Counted from the first letter of the stretch, positions 43,753 through 53,585 are shown. The stretch: 64,000 bases of DNA from JABFRJ01 sp031374735 (GCA_031374735.1 JANMGQ010000057.1:18202-82201); one strand, 5' to 3'. Numbers and translations: made by a program. The notes: generated by a model not told the origin, from the letters alone.

Positions 43753-45207
43753 TCAACCCGCGTTGTTGAAGGTTTTTGGCGACAGCACCGTCAGCACCAG
43801 GATGTAGACATCAAACAGGATAGACCAGTTGTCGATGTAGTAGAGATCGGCTTCGACCCGATGCTGCATTTTCTCGTCGGTATCCGTCAGGCCACGTAGT
43901 CCGTTCACCTGTGCCCAGCCTGTGATGCCAGGCTTCATATTGAGACGGCGCGGATAGCGGCGAATGCGGTTCTCGAAGGTGCGATCGTGATCGACCGCAT
44001 GGGGGCGCGGACCAACCAGGGACATGTCGCCGATGAGCACATTGAGGAGTTGGGGAAGTTCGTCGATCGAGGTGCGCCTGAGCAGACGCCCGACGCGTGT
44101 GATGCGCGCATCGCCAGGTTTGGCCTGCTCGAAATCCTCCGGCGCCGGCGCCACCGACATGGTGCGAAACTTGATGATCGAGAACGTGTCGAGGTTGAAG
44201 CCGCGCCGCTCTTGGCGGAACATCACCGGCCCAGGACTGTCCCACTTGATCAGCAACGCCGCGAGGGCAAACACGGGCGACAAGAGAATGAGAGCGATCG
44301 CGGCGCCGATGATATCGAACACGCGCTTCACGATCACGGCGCCCGGTGTCAGAGGCAATTCGGCGACCGACACCGTGCTGATATTGCCGACCCGTCGCAA
44401 ATGCAGAGCGCTGAACCGGGCGAGCACCGGTCCGCTGTCGATATGAATAGCAACCGGCAACTGCTCGAACGCGCGCACGGCCGCATCGATCGTGACGTCA
44501 TCGTTCCAGGACGCGGCAATGACGATCTCATCGGGCAGCAAGGCACGCGCCATGCCGACGGCATGCGCAAGATCGCCCGCGAGATCCCCAGGGCCGTCTT
44601 TGGGCGGCAACTGGGTGACAGCGACAACGCGCACGCCCAGGCGCTCGTCCTCCGAGACGGCCGTCGCCAGTCGACGCGATACGCCACTGATCGAGCCTTT
44701 GTGGCCGACCAGCATAATGCGGCGCGGCGGCACGCGTCCGGATTTGAGACCCGCAACGATGGCGCGGCGCACAGTGCCCTGAAGAGCGAGCATGGCGAGT
44801 AGCCCGGCGCCGTAGAAGACGACAGCCGTCACGCGCGAGACAGCGATTGTCGTCTGCGTCAGGAAAGCCAGAACCAGCAGCGCCACAAAGGCGACGTTCC
44901 AGGCATAGAAGATGCGACTGGGACGGTGGGCACCGCGCAGATACCCCGGGATGGTGTAGGACCGCTTGGCGAGAAAGGGCACCGCATAGAGGAGACCAAT
45001 TGTGACGCCGGCTGCCCCGCTGTGCAGCGCAAGCACGCCAATCCTGCCATAGGCGAAAGACTCGTAAACCGCGCCGATGCTCAATCCGATGACGGCAAGC
45101 GTCAAACAGCCAAGTGCAATGGCGCACGCGCCAATCAGATAGCTCGAGGTGGTGAAGCGCGGCGGCCTCAGTGTTTCCCGTGATGGTATGCTTTTTGTAG
45201 TGCTCAT
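43753..45207 (-). CDS. Polyprenyl-phosphate sugar-1-phosphate transferase for exopolysaccharide
   Basis: Initiates polysaccharide repeat units by loading a sugar phosphate on undecaprenyl phosphate. The 484-residue protein has four to five N-terminal helices, a CoA-binding-like cytoplasmic domain (about 155-270, RRIMLVGHKGS), a helix near 290-315, and a C-terminal Bac_transf domain with KFRTMSV, RVGRLLRRTSIDELPQLLNVLIGDMSLVGPRP and KPGITGWAQVNGLRG. This is the WbaP/WcaJ/ExoY class; the exact sugar is not predictable. It diverges from the chain-length gene. Confidence 0.93.
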   Translation of the reverse strand: MSTTKSIPSRETLRPPRFTTSSYLIGACAIALGCLTLAVIGLSIGAVYESFAYGRIGVLALHSGAAGVTIGLLYAVPFLAKRSYTIPGYLRGAHRPSRIFYAWNVAFVALLVLAFLTQTTIAVSRVTAVVFYGAGLLAMLALQGTVRRAIVAGLKSGRVPPRRIMLVGHKGSISGVSRRLATAVSEDERLGVRVVAVTQLPPKDGPGDLAGDLAHAVGMARALLPDEIVIAASWNDDVTIDAAVRAFEQLPVAIHIDSGPVLARFSALHLRRVGNISTVSVAELPLTPGAVIVKRVFDIIGAAIALILLSPVFALAALLIKWDSPGPVMFRQERRGFNLDTFSIIKFRTMSVAPAPEDFEQAKPGDARITRVGRLLRRTSIDELPQLLNVLIGDMSLVGPRPHAVDHDRTFENRIRRYPRRLNMKPGITGWAQVNGLRGLTDTDEKMQHRVEADLYYIDNWSILFDVYILVLTVLSPKTFNNAG

Positions 45208-45514
45208 GCGCCGTCATCCCGCTGGATCGGTCATCGCCACACGCCGCGCCCGCATGTGCCAAACCGCTACGATCGGTAACCGTGCCCCCAGGTTCGCAAT
45301 CGCCGTGCCAGAAGACCTGCACCGGACGCCTGAGGCCGATGCCATCTCACCGCTGACCTCGGCAGCAGGCATCAACCGGCTCAAGCCAGCACGGCATGGA
45401 TATTGCTACCAACCCTCCGCCCGCAGCGTATCTCCAACGCTGGGGTTTCGGCGCTCGCCAGAATGCCGAGGAAATAGAGTTAAGGTGCCGACGTGGGGCA
45501 CGACGAGGTAGCCT
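45208..45514. other. Divergent promoter region of the exopolysaccharide genes
   Basis: No gene seen. The 307 bases separate two divergent polysaccharide genes and should contain both promoters. A GAGG ribosome site (45506-45509) precedes the GTG of the rightward gene. I could not define -35/-10 boxes with confidence. Confidence 0.5.
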
Positions 45515-47752
45515 GTGACAGCATCTCCGTTCTGGCCTGCACCGCGTTCCGCGCGGCCGACTGCGTCTCGTGCGCTGTCTGTGGGCTCGCGCCACGCTTC
45601 TGCGGCACCACGTGCCCCGCAGGCTGATACCTCGATCGGCGATCTGTTCACCGCGGTGCGCCACCGCCTGCCCTCGATTGCGCTGCTGACGCTGCTGACC
45701 ACGAGCCTCGGCGTCGCCTACATCGCGACCGCAAAACCGGAGTACACCGCGAGCAGCGCGATCTTCGTGGACCCGCGCGCCCGCCGGATCGTAAATGAAG
45801 ACGTGCAGCAAGGCGGCTATGGCGTCGACACGTCGTTGTTCGAGAGCCAAGTGTCGATCATCGGGTCTGATGCGATCTTGCGCCGTGTCGTCAATGCCGA
45901 GAAGCTGACGTCCGACGCAGAATTCGCGCCCGCGCCGCGCAAAGGCCTCATGGCAACCGTCAGCGATCGCCTTCGCGGCCCGCGCACCTCTCTCGATGCC
46001 GTCGATCAAGCCGTCGAGCTGCTGGCCCGCAAGACCAAGGTCAAGCGCGCCCAGAACACTTATGTGGTCACAGTCGATGTCGCCTCGGCAGAGCCGACCA
46101 AAGCGGCCCGCATCGCAAACGCCATCCTGAAAGCCTATCAGGACGATCAATCGGCGGCGAAAGCCGACGCAGCATCGCGCGCGAATGCGGCCATCGACAG
46201 CCGCCTGGACGAGTTGAAGTCACAAGTGCGCACGGCCGAACTCATGGCCGATGACTTCCGGCGTCAAAATCGGATCGTCACATCAGAGGGCGGCATGTTG
46301 AATGAGCAACAGCTCACCAAACTCAACACGGAGCTCGCCGCGGTCCGCGCTCAGGTCGCCAACAGTAAGGCGAAGCTCGACGAGTTGCAGGCCACACTGC
46401 GCCGCGGCGTCAGCTCGGATTCGCTGCCTGAGGCCATGGCCTCGCCGGTGATACAGCGCTTGCGCGAACAACTCGCCTCAGCGCAGCGTCGCGAAGCGGC
46501 GCTGGCAAGCCAGTTGCAATCGCGCCATCCGGTTATGCTGGACGCCAGTGCGCAAGTCGCGTCCGTGCGGTCCCAGATCATCGGCGAATTGCGGCGGATC
46601 ACCGACCAGGTGCAGAACGAGTATACCATCGCGGCTGGCCGTGAGCGCGAGATCTCGCGCACGCTGACCGAGATCCAGCGCGAGGTGTCGGACACGACGA
46701 CGTCCCAGATCCGCCTGCGCGAACTCGAACGCGAAGCGGATGCCTCACGTGAGGTGCTGCGCGCGTTCCTCCAGCGCGCAAAGGAAACACAGGAACAAAA
46801 GGAGGTGCAGGTCGTCGAAGCGCGCGTCATCTCGCCGGCATCGGTCCCGCCGCGTCCATCGAGTCCGAATGTGCCGCTGGTGCTCGCATTTTCTGCATTG
46901 TCAGGTTTGGGGCTCGGCATGCTGCGGGCTCTGCTGAAGGGCGTGCCGGCGCATGCGACTGCAGGAGGCGCATTGTCATCACAGGACCGCCGCCTAGCGC
47001 TCGATGGCGCAATGCCGCCCTTGAAGACGCTCGGCACCATTCCAGCTCTTGGTCGTCGCAGTGCACTCGAGGCGTTGGTTGGATCCAAGCGCGTGCTCGG
47101 TCCCTCCGACGTTCTGACGGCACTCGCTGATGCCAAAAATCCAGCGCATCAGCTGTACCGCTCCGGCGTTGAGCAAACAGCATCGCGTCTACGTGCTCTG
47201 GCTGCGCCTGGACAACGGCAGATCGTGCTGATGGTGTCGACGCAGAAGGGCTCAGGCACCAGCCTATCCGCACTTGCGCTCGCGCATTCGCGCGCCTGCA
47301 CCGGCGAGCGCGTGCTGCTCATCGATGCCGCCTCCGCCGACCCCGCGTTGTCACTCGAGTTTGCCGGCGACCTGCAACAGGATGAGCCGTGCATTCTGGA
47401 CAGCAAGGAGCATCTCGCGGCCATTGCGTCTCGTGAGCCCGACTCGGGCCTGATGTTCCTGCCGATCGCACTTGCGGATCTGCGCACATTGACGAGCGGT
47501 CAACGCAAGCGCCTGACTGTTGGCATCTCAAGCCTTGCCACCGATTATGATCTCGTCATCATTGACGGTGGGGCGCTCGATGAAGGCGACACCATCGCCG
47601 ACCTTGCAGACCTGGCCAGCGCTGTCGTCGTGGTGGCACGCGCCGACGGTGGAACGACCGACATTCATCTGCTTGCGGATGCGCTCAATGTTGCACCAAC
47701 ACAGATCGCCGGTGTCGTCGCAACAATGGCAAAGACCAGACCGGCTGCTTAG
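45515..47752 (+). CDS. Wzz/ExoP-like polysaccharide chain-length protein with degenerate tyrosine-kinase domain
   Basis: Polysaccharide co-polymerase of 745 residues, GTG start. Helices near 53-73 and 455-475 flank a large periplasmic coiled-coil region (about 75-450, with KLTSDAEFAP and long Glu/Arg/Ala heptads). The cytoplasmic part resembles a BY-kinase, but the Walker A is STQKGSGTS (575-583), with Thr582 where the essential Lys stands. The A' region is VLLIDAASADP, Walker B DLVIIDGG (Asp684). There is no C-terminal tyrosine cluster. It likely sets chain length without kinase activity, which is inferred. Confidence 0.88.
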   Translation: MTASPFWPAPRSARPTASRALSVGSRHASAAPRAPQADTSIGDLFTAVRHRLPSIALLTLLTTSLGVAYIATAKPEYTASSAIFVDPRARRIVNEDVQQGGYGVDTSLFESQVSIIGSDAILRRVVNAEKLTSDAEFAPAPRKGLMATVSDRLRGPRTSLDAVDQAVELLARKTKVKRAQNTYVVTVDVASAEPTKAARIANAILKAYQDDQSAAKADAASRANAAIDSRLDELKSQVRTAELMADDFRRQNRIVTSEGGMLNEQQLTKLNTELAAVRAQVANSKAKLDELQATLRRGVSSDSLPEAMASPVIQRLREQLASAQRREAALASQLQSRHPVMLDASAQVASVRSQIIGELRRITDQVQNEYTIAAGREREISRTLTEIQREVSDTTTSQIRLRELEREADASREVLRAFLQRAKETQEQKEVQVVEARVISPASVPPRPSSPNVPLVLAFSALSGLGLGMLRALLKGVPAHATAGGALSSQDRRLALDGAMPPLKTLGTIPALGRRSALEALVGSKRVLGPSDVLTALADAKNPAHQLYRSGVEQTASRLRALAAPGQRQIVLMVSTQKGSGTSLSALALAHSRACTGERVLLIDAASADPALSLEFAGDLQQDEPCILDSKEHLAAIASREPDSGLMFLPIALADLRTLTSGQRKRLTVGISSLATDYDLVIIDGGALDEGDTIADLADLASAVVVVARADGGTTDIHLLADALNVAPTQIAGVVATMAKTRPAA

Positions 47753-47864
47753 CCGGTCGCGTTAAGACTCCATTAAGCCGGTTGTTCTGTGGCGTGGTGC
47801 CACCGACAGAACCGGTGCGCCCTTTGCATCCCCGTGCTGCATCCGCAGTTCAGGGAGAACCGCC

Positions 47865-49697
47865 ATGTTGACTGTCTCATACACATACACAGATGGCCGC
47901 GCCTTCACGCTTCAACTGGCCGACACGGCCACCGCAAAAGATCAGACGGCCGCTATACAGAAGGCCTTGAGTGCGGTTGGCGCCGCTGGTGGCGGCGCCG
48001 TCCAGCTCTCGGCCGGTGATTGGACCGTGCAAGGCACAGGCAAAGCCTCCGATGGCTGCCTGAAGATCGGCTCGAACACCACGCTTGAGGGTGCCGGCAG
48101 CGCGACCACTTTAAAACTCGCCGACGGCTCCAGTGCCGTGACCGGCATGATCCGCACCGCCAGTGGCAAGCTCAATGCCGACGGCACGTACACGACCGTC
48201 GACAAGGTGGTCGTGAAAAACCTCGTGCTCGATGGTAACATGGCCAACACGAGCGGTGACGTCGATGGCTTCTATTGCGGGCCCAAACCAGGCACGGCAC
48301 AGGCCGACACGAACATCACCCTCGACGGCGTCGAGATCAAGAACTGCTCGCGCTATGGCTTTGATCCGCACGAACGCACGAACGGCCTGACATTCAAGAA
48401 CTGCGTGGCGCATCACAACGGCGTCGACGGCTTCACCATCGACCTGTGCAGCAACGTCGTGTTCGAGAACAATTCGGCCTATGCCAACGGCCGCCACGGT
48501 TTCAATCTTGTCACCGGTACGAACGCCGTCACCATGACCGGCAACACCGCCTACGACAATGGCGGCTCCGGAATCTCGCTGCAAACCGGCGACAACGAGA
48601 TCCGCGCCTGGACGGACGCGATCACCATCACGGGCGGCACACTGTCAAACAACGGACGCCATGGCATCGAAGTCAAACAGGCAGGCAACATCGTCGTCAC
48701 CGGCGTGACCATTTTGGAGTCAGCCAGCGACGCAATCCGACTCTCGGGCGTCGAGCACGTGTCGATCTCGGGCAACGTCTACAGCGGCAACGGCGGCGGT
48801 TGGCTGCCTGTTCGCATCGAAGGCTATCTGCAGGATTTCGGCGACAACGACACAGCCAATGACCGTTGGATCGCAACCACAGACGTGCGCATCGATGGCA
48901 TCCTGCAGGCCGAGCCGACCAACACCAGTGGTGCGCCCCGCTGGACCTACGTGGTCACCGACGGCGACGACACAATCAGTGGCAGCGCGGGCGCCGACGT
49001 GGTCTCGGCCGGCAGCGGCAACGACGTCGTCACCGGCAACGGCGGCAATGATGCGCTGTATGGCAATGACGGCAACGATACGCTCGACGGCGGCACTGGC
49101 AACGACAAGCTCTACGGCGGCGCGGGCACGGATCGGCTGATGTTTGCGTCGGGCTATGACCTGCTCGATGGCGGCGCTGGCCTCGATACCGCAGACTTCT
49201 CGAAGGCACCGGCTGCGGTCAACGTCACCTTGATGGCGACGCTTGCCCAGGTGACCATGGGCGGCGTTGCGGTCGCCGATCTCGTCAGCATCGAGAATAT
49301 CACGGGCACGTCCTTCACCGACACACTCATAGGCAACGCCGTCGCCAACACGCTGAACGGCGGTGGCGGCGCCGATGTGCTTGACGGTGGTGCCGGCAAC
49401 GACACGCTGATTGGCGGCGGCGGCAACGATCGGCTGACAGGGGGCATCGGCAACGACGTGCTGACCGGCGGTACCGGCTCGGATATCTTCGTCTTCGGAA
49501 ACGACGGCGGGACGGACGTGATTGCCGACTTCACCCGCAAGCAAGACAAGATCTCGCTATCGGGCATCGTCGATATGAATGCGCTCACGATCTCGCAGGT
49601 CGGTGCCGACACGGACATCGCGATGGGCATAACGCACATCACGCTGACAGGCGTTGTGGCCACGACGTTGACCGCGACGGACTTCCTGTTTCTCTGA
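47865..49697 (+). CDS. AlgE-like mannuronan C5-epimerase with RTX repeats
   Basis: A 610-residue secreted protein. The N-terminal right-handed beta-helix (about 25-350) carries the AlgE catalytic signature YGFDPHERT with Tyr164, Asp167 and His169, followed by VAHHNGVDGFTID and GRHGFNLVTGTNAVTMTGN, which track AlgE4 closely. The rest (about 360-550) is RTX nonapeptide repeats (GGxGxDxLx, e.g. GGAGNDTLIGGGGND), which bind calcium and act as a type I secretion signal. AlgE enzymes turn mannuronate to guluronate within alginate; the substrate here is unproven. There is no N-terminal signal peptide, as expected for type I export. GGGAGAA precedes the ATG. Confidence 0.85.
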   Translation: MLTVSYTYTDGRAFTLQLADTATAKDQTAAIQKALSAVGAAGGGAVQLSAGDWTVQGTGKASDGCLKIGSNTTLEGAGSATTLKLADGSSAVTGMIRTASGKLNADGTYTTVDKVVVKNLVLDGNMANTSGDVDGFYCGPKPGTAQADTNITLDGVEIKNCSRYGFDPHERTNGLTFKNCVAHHNGVDGFTIDLCSNVVFENNSAYANGRHGFNLVTGTNAVTMTGNTAYDNGGSGISLQTGDNEIRAWTDAITITGGTLSNNGRHGIEVKQAGNIVVTGVTILESASDAIRLSGVEHVSISGNVYSGNGGGWLPVRIEGYLQDFGDNDTANDRWIATTDVRIDGILQAEPTNTSGAPRWTYVVTDGDDTISGSAGADVVSAGSGNDVVTGNGGNDALYGNDGNDTLDGGTGNDKLYGGAGTDRLMFASGYDLLDGGAGLDTADFSKAPAAVNVTLMATLAQVTMGGVAVADLVSIENITGTSFTDTLIGNAVANTLNGGGGADVLDGGAGNDTLIGGGGNDRLTGGIGNDVLTGGTGSDIFVFGNDGGTDVIADFTRKQDKISLSGIVDMNALTISQVGADTDIAMGITHITLTGVVATTLTATDFLFL

Positions 49698-49705
49698 CAC
49701 GCCGC

Positions 49706-50569
49706 CTACGCCAGCTTGTCGTGGATCGCGGCCATGCGTGCGAAATCTGCGACAGTCAGCACCTCGCCGCGCTTGGTGCCGTCGAGACCTGCTGCGGCCA
49801 GCAGTGTCTCGGGGTCGGGCCGCAGCGCCTTCAGGCTTTGGCGAAGCATCTTGCGCCGTTGACCAAAGGCCGCCGCAGTGACGCGGCCGAGGGTGATCAC
49901 GCTACACACGGGCTGTGGCGATGGCCGCGGCGTGAAGCCAACGACCGTGGACGAAATCTTGGGCTGCGGCACGAACGCCTCAGGCGGCAGCGTAAACAAA
50001 AGGCGCGCCTCGGTGCGCCACTGGGAGATGATCGCAAGGCGGCCATACGCCTTGGTCGATGGCGGCGCGACGATCCGCTCGGCGACCTCCTTTTGAAACA
50101 TCAGCGTCATCGACGAGAACCACGGCGGCCACGGATCGCTTTCGAGCCAGCCGATCAAAAGCATCGTCGCAACGTTGTAGGGCAGGTTCGCCGCAATGAT
50201 CGGCTTATCCGGCAGATCAGCCGTCAGCCGTCGCCAGTCGATGGTTGTCGCGTCAGCAAAGTGAGCTCTGAGGCGCCCGGGATAGTGCGCGGCAATCTCG
50301 TCCAACACAGGCCGACACCGCTCATCGCGCTCGACGACGATGACCCGCGCCGCGCCCTCCATGAACAGCGCGCGTGTCAATCCGCCGGGACCAGGGCCGA
50401 TCTCAATCACTGTGCGGCCTTCGAGAGGACCGGCAGCCCGCGCAATGCGGCGCGTCAGATTGAAGTCGAGGATGAAGTTCTGCCCCAGCTTCTTGTCGGC
50501 TGAGAGACCGTGCGCCTCGATCACCTCGCGCAGCGGCGGCAAACCGTCAGGGCTAGCCGCATCGCGCAT
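49706..50569 (-). CDS. rsmA: 16S rRNA dimethyladenosine transferase
   Basis: KsgA/RsmA dimethylates the two adenosines of the 16S helix 45 loop. The 287-residue protein shows KKLGQNFILDFNLTRRI, the SAM motif EIGPGPGGLTR (about 56-66) and the catalytic ANLPYN. Standard length. It follows the SurA-like gene by 2 bp, a pairing conserved in Proteobacteria, although the usual pdxA between them is missing. Confidence 0.95.
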   Translation of the reverse strand: MRDAASPDGLPPLREVIEAHGLSADKKLGQNFILDFNLTRRIARAAGPLEGRTVIEIGPGPGGLTRALFMEGAARVIVVERDERCRPVLDEIAAHYPGRLRAHFADATTIDWRRLTADLPDKPIIAANLPYNVATMLLIGWLESDPWPPWFSSMTLMFQKEVAERIVAPPSTKAYGRLAIISQWRTEARLLFTLPPEAFVPQPKISSTVVGFTPRPSPQPVCSVITLGRVTAAAFGQRRKMLRQSLKALRPDPETLLAAAGLDGTKRGEVLTVADFARMAAIHDKLA

Positions 50570-50571
50570 GG

Positions 50572-51957
50572 TCAGTTCTTACGCGTGCAGTCAACGCGCG
50601 CTCCAGACCCGGGTTCGCTGCACAGCGCGTCCTGTTTGAGGTCTCGCAGATAGCGGTTGGCGAGTTGTTCGAACTCGCGCGACTGCAATTCCTGCTGTGC
50701 TTCTTCGCGCTTTTTCTCATCCACCTTCAAATCGCGCCGACCGCAAACGGTGTAGATCTCCAAACTGCCCGTGCCCAACTGAGGCGGGATCATTTCGCCA
50801 TCTTTGGCCGAGGTCAGGAACGAGCGGGTTGGTTCGCCCACGCTTGAGGGGCGCACGAACTTGAGGTCTTCGAACTTCGAGCCGGGCAACGTCGCCGCCA
50901 ATTGTCCCGTCGTCTTACAGCCACCAAACTTACGCCGTAGCGCATCGGCATCCGCCTGGCGTTGGGCAAGCGAGGCCTGATCGAGCTTGGCCGGCAAGGG
51001 CAGCGATATCCTCTGGATCTGCAGTTCCTGCGTATCGACGGCCTCACCAGCCTTGCTGCTGTTGGCAAGAAACTTGTCGACATCGCGTTGGTTGATGGAG
51101 ATTTGGGCGGCGAACTTGCGGCGCACCACTTCGCGCCACGACAGGGAGGCCTGGAAACGCGCCTTCATGACCGAGATATCGGAGCCGCCATTCTTGATGT
51201 TGGCGGCAAACTGCGCCTCGGTCAGCTTGTTGCGCTCGGCGATTCCCTTGATGATCTTGCCGACCTCTTCGTCGCCAACGCCAACACCGAGCTTGCGCGC
51301 CTCCTGCATCTTCAGCTTTTCCTCGACCAATTCCTCCTGCGCATCCTTGCGGTATTTCGGCAAAGCCGCCGAACGCGCGCCGTCCAGCGCCTGCTTCTGT
51401 AAGCTCTGGGCAAATTCGGTTTTCTTGGCCTCGATCATTTTCATGATCTCTTCGCGCGATTTCTTGCCCTGATGCTCCTGGATCAGCGCCTCGACAGCGG
51501 CACGGAAGCGCGCATTGACGCCCTCGTTCGTGGCAAGCGCTTTGAAACTTTCCTGCGCGCGCTTGGCGATGTCGCCGCCGCCTGAGCTCATGGCAAGGAA
51601 GCGCGTCCGCATATCGACTTCATAGGCCGTGATCGGCTCATCGTTGACCAGCATGATGATTGACTGGCCGGACTGGCCGGACTTGCCGGATGCCGCATCG
51701 CCACCGCTGTCTGTTGACGCTGTTGTGACGGGTCTTGGCTTGGGCTTCGGCTTAGGAGCGACAGCGGCCTTGGGGGGCGCCGGCGCGGGTTGGGCCGGTT
51801 GCTGAACGCCGCCCGGCGGTGGCATGGTCATGACCACGCTGCCGCCCCCACCCATGGGCGGAAATGGCATCTGAGCCACGGCCGATACAGCACCCAAGCT
51901 GCAGGCAGCCACGGCCAAAGCGGTCGACTTCAAAAACCGGCTGGTGGTGTCCGCCAC
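50572..51957 (-). CDS. SurA-like periplasmic chaperone / peptidyl-prolyl isomerase
   Basis: Likely escorts outer-membrane proteins such as LptD across the periplasm. The 461-residue precursor has a signal peptide (STALAVAACSLGAVSAVAQ), a Pro/Lys/Ala-rich linker (30-95), then a SurA N-domain (IIMLVNDEPITAYEVDMRTRFLAM). Central helices include KLTEAQFAANI and VVRRKFAAQISINQRDVDKFL. The PPIase region is weakly conserved, so isomerase activity is doubtful. Context with rsmA supports the SurA assignment; lptD is elsewhere in the window. Confidence 0.85.
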   Translation of the reverse strand: MADTTSRFLKSTALAVAACSLGAVSAVAQMPFPPMGGGGSVVMTMPPPGGVQQPAQPAPAPPKAAVAPKPKPKPRPVTTASTDSGGDAASGKSGQSGQSIIMLVNDEPITAYEVDMRTRFLAMSSGGGDIAKRAQESFKALATNEGVNARFRAAVEALIQEHQGKKSREEIMKMIEAKKTEFAQSLQKQALDGARSAALPKYRKDAQEELVEEKLKMQEARKLGVGVGDEEVGKIIKGIAERNKLTEAQFAANIKNGGSDISVMKARFQASLSWREVVRRKFAAQISINQRDVDKFLANSSKAGEAVDTQELQIQRISLPLPAKLDQASLAQRQADADALRRKFGGCKTTGQLAATLPGSKFEDLKFVRPSSVGEPTRSFLTSAKDGEMIPPQLGTGSLEIYTVCGRRDLKVDEKKREEAQQELQSREFEQLANRYLRDLKQDALCSEPGSGARVDCTRKN

Positions 51958-52143
51958 GGCAAAAATCCCCTGATTCGGTCATGCAAACCCTAGCGCGGCC
52001 CGCCTGCCCCGTCTTGGGTTTTCCGCACAACCGTGGCGCGGGCATGGCAGCCGTCAACGGCTTTCGACGTAATCCACGTCGAATCACATCGACTTCTTGA
52101 CCGGCTGCTCCATCGGGCCAACCTATCCGGCCGGTTCGCTCAT

Positions 52144-52587
52144 TTACGATAGCGCAACGATCACAGCGTACCGGGCGGCCTTACCGATCGTGACCAGCAC
52201 CAGAAACAACGCCAACGGCACACGCAGCACACCTGCTACCAGCGTTAGCGGATCGCCGATCACCGGCACCCAGGACAGCAGCAACACCCAGGTGCCAAAG
52301 CGCTTGAACCGTTCAGCCGCGCGCGCGATGGTGTCGGGCTTGAATGGAAACCAGCTCCGGTCCTGAAAGCGCAACAACAACCGCCCCATCCACCAGTTCA
52401 GCGTGGAGCCACCGACATTGCCAACTGTCGCTGCAGCCAAGAGCCCAAGGGTCGAGCCATAACCGCCCTTGAGTTGCGCCAGCAGCACGGCTTCTGACGC
52501 GAACGGCAACAGCGTCGCTGAAAGAAACGCCGACGTCACCATGGTGGCGTAGGGCCAGATGGCCTCGAGCAGCGCGCTGAAACTCAC
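52144..52587 (-). CDS. YqaA family (DedA-related) membrane protein
   Basis: A 147-residue protein with about four helices and the SNARE-associated/DedA signature region: LPFASEAVLLAQLKGGYG, TVGNVGGSTLNWWMGR, FKRFGTWVLLLSWVPVIGDPLTLVAGVLR. This matches YqaA. DedA-like proteins flip or carry lipid carriers; a role for YqaA itself is not established. Its start overlaps the dusA stop by 4 bp. Confidence 0.87.
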   Translation of the reverse strand: MSFSALLEAIWPYATMVTSAFLSATLLPFASEAVLLAQLKGGYGSTLGLLAAATVGNVGGSTLNWWMGRLLLRFQDRSWFPFKPDTIARAAERFKRFGTWVLLLSWVPVIGDPLTLVAGVLRVPLALFLVLVTIGKAARYAVIVALS

Positions 52588-53585
52588 GCAGCCACCTCAT
52601 GTGCGCGCACCATACGCTCTTCGACCAGCGCAACCGCCTCACGCAGCACATCCGAGCCTGCGCCGGCGCGCGGCGCATTTTCTGAAAGGTGCCGCCTGAA
52701 CGCGCGTGCGCCCGGTTCACCGTGATAGAGCCCGAGAATGTGGCGCACGATGTTGTTCAACCGTCCTCCGCGCGCGATGTGCGCCTCCACGTAGGGCAGC
52801 AGGCGCGCCATCACCTCGGCACGCGACAGCGCCGGCCCGGTCTTCCCAAACAGCCGCTGGTCCACATCGGCCAACAGATACGGCGTCTGATAGGCCGCGC
52901 GTCCGAGCATGACCCCATCGACATGCGTCAGATGTCGCTCAGCCGCATCGAGCGTCTCGATGCCGCCGTTGATCACGACCGTCAGGTCGGGTCGCGCCGC
53001 CTTGAGCCGATAGACCCGGTCATAATCGAGCGGCGGGATCTCGCGGTTTTCCTTTGGCGACAAACCTTTCAGCCACGCCTTGCGGGCATGCACGATGATG
53101 GTCGTCACGCCTGCCCCCGCCACATGATCGACGAAGGCCTGAAAATCGCGCTCGCTGTCCTGCTCATCGATACCGATGCGGCACTTGACCGTGACCGGCA
53201 CCTTGACCGCCTCCTGCATGGTTGCAACGCACCGCGCAACCAGCGTCGGCTCGGCCATCAAGCATGCCCCAAAACGCCCCTCCTGCACCCGGTCCGACGG
53301 GCAGCCCACATTGAGATTGATCTCGTCGTAGCCATAGCCCGCCCCGATCACGGCTGCTTCCGCAAGTTTTGCAGGGTCCGATCCGCCGAGTTGCAAGGCG
53401 ACCGGATGTTCCTCGCCGGAGAACACCAGCAGCTGCTCCCGCTTGCCATGGATGACAGCGTCCGCGGTCACCATTTCAGTGTACAGCAGCGCATGACGCG
53501 TCATGATCCGATGAAAGAACCGGCAATGCCGATCCGTCCAATCCATCATCGGTGCACAGCAGAATTTATGTGATTGATTTTGCAC
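52584..53585 (-). CDS. dusA: tRNA-dihydrouridine synthase A
   Basis: FMN enzyme that reduces U20/U20a in tRNA D-loops. The 333-residue protein shows the DusA start CAPMMDWTDRHCRFFHR, LQLGGSDP, NVGCPSDRVQ with catalytic Cys95, HARKAWLKGLSPKENR and VVINGGIE. The first ten codons (MQNQSHKFCC) are AT-rich against the GC-rich body. An integrase gene sits head to head at this end, as in elements that insert into dusA and supply a new 5' end. So the N-terminus is probably island-encoded. Confidence 0.93.
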   Translation of the reverse strand: MQNQSHKFCCAPMMDWTDRHCRFFHRIMTRHALLYTEMVTADAVIHGKREQLLVFSGEEHPVALQLGGSDPAKLAEAAVIGAGYGYDEINLNVGCPSDRVQEGRFGACLMAEPTLVARCVATMQEAVKVPVTVKCRIGIDEQDSERDFQAFVDHVAGAGVTTIIVHARKAWLKGLSPKENREIPPLDYDRVYRLKAARPDLTVVINGGIETLDAAERHLTHVDGVMLGRAAYQTPYLLADVDQRLFGKTGPALSRAEVMARLLPYVEAHIARGGRLNNIVRHILGLYHGEPGARAFRRHLSENAPRAGAGSDVLREAVALVEERMVRAHEVAA

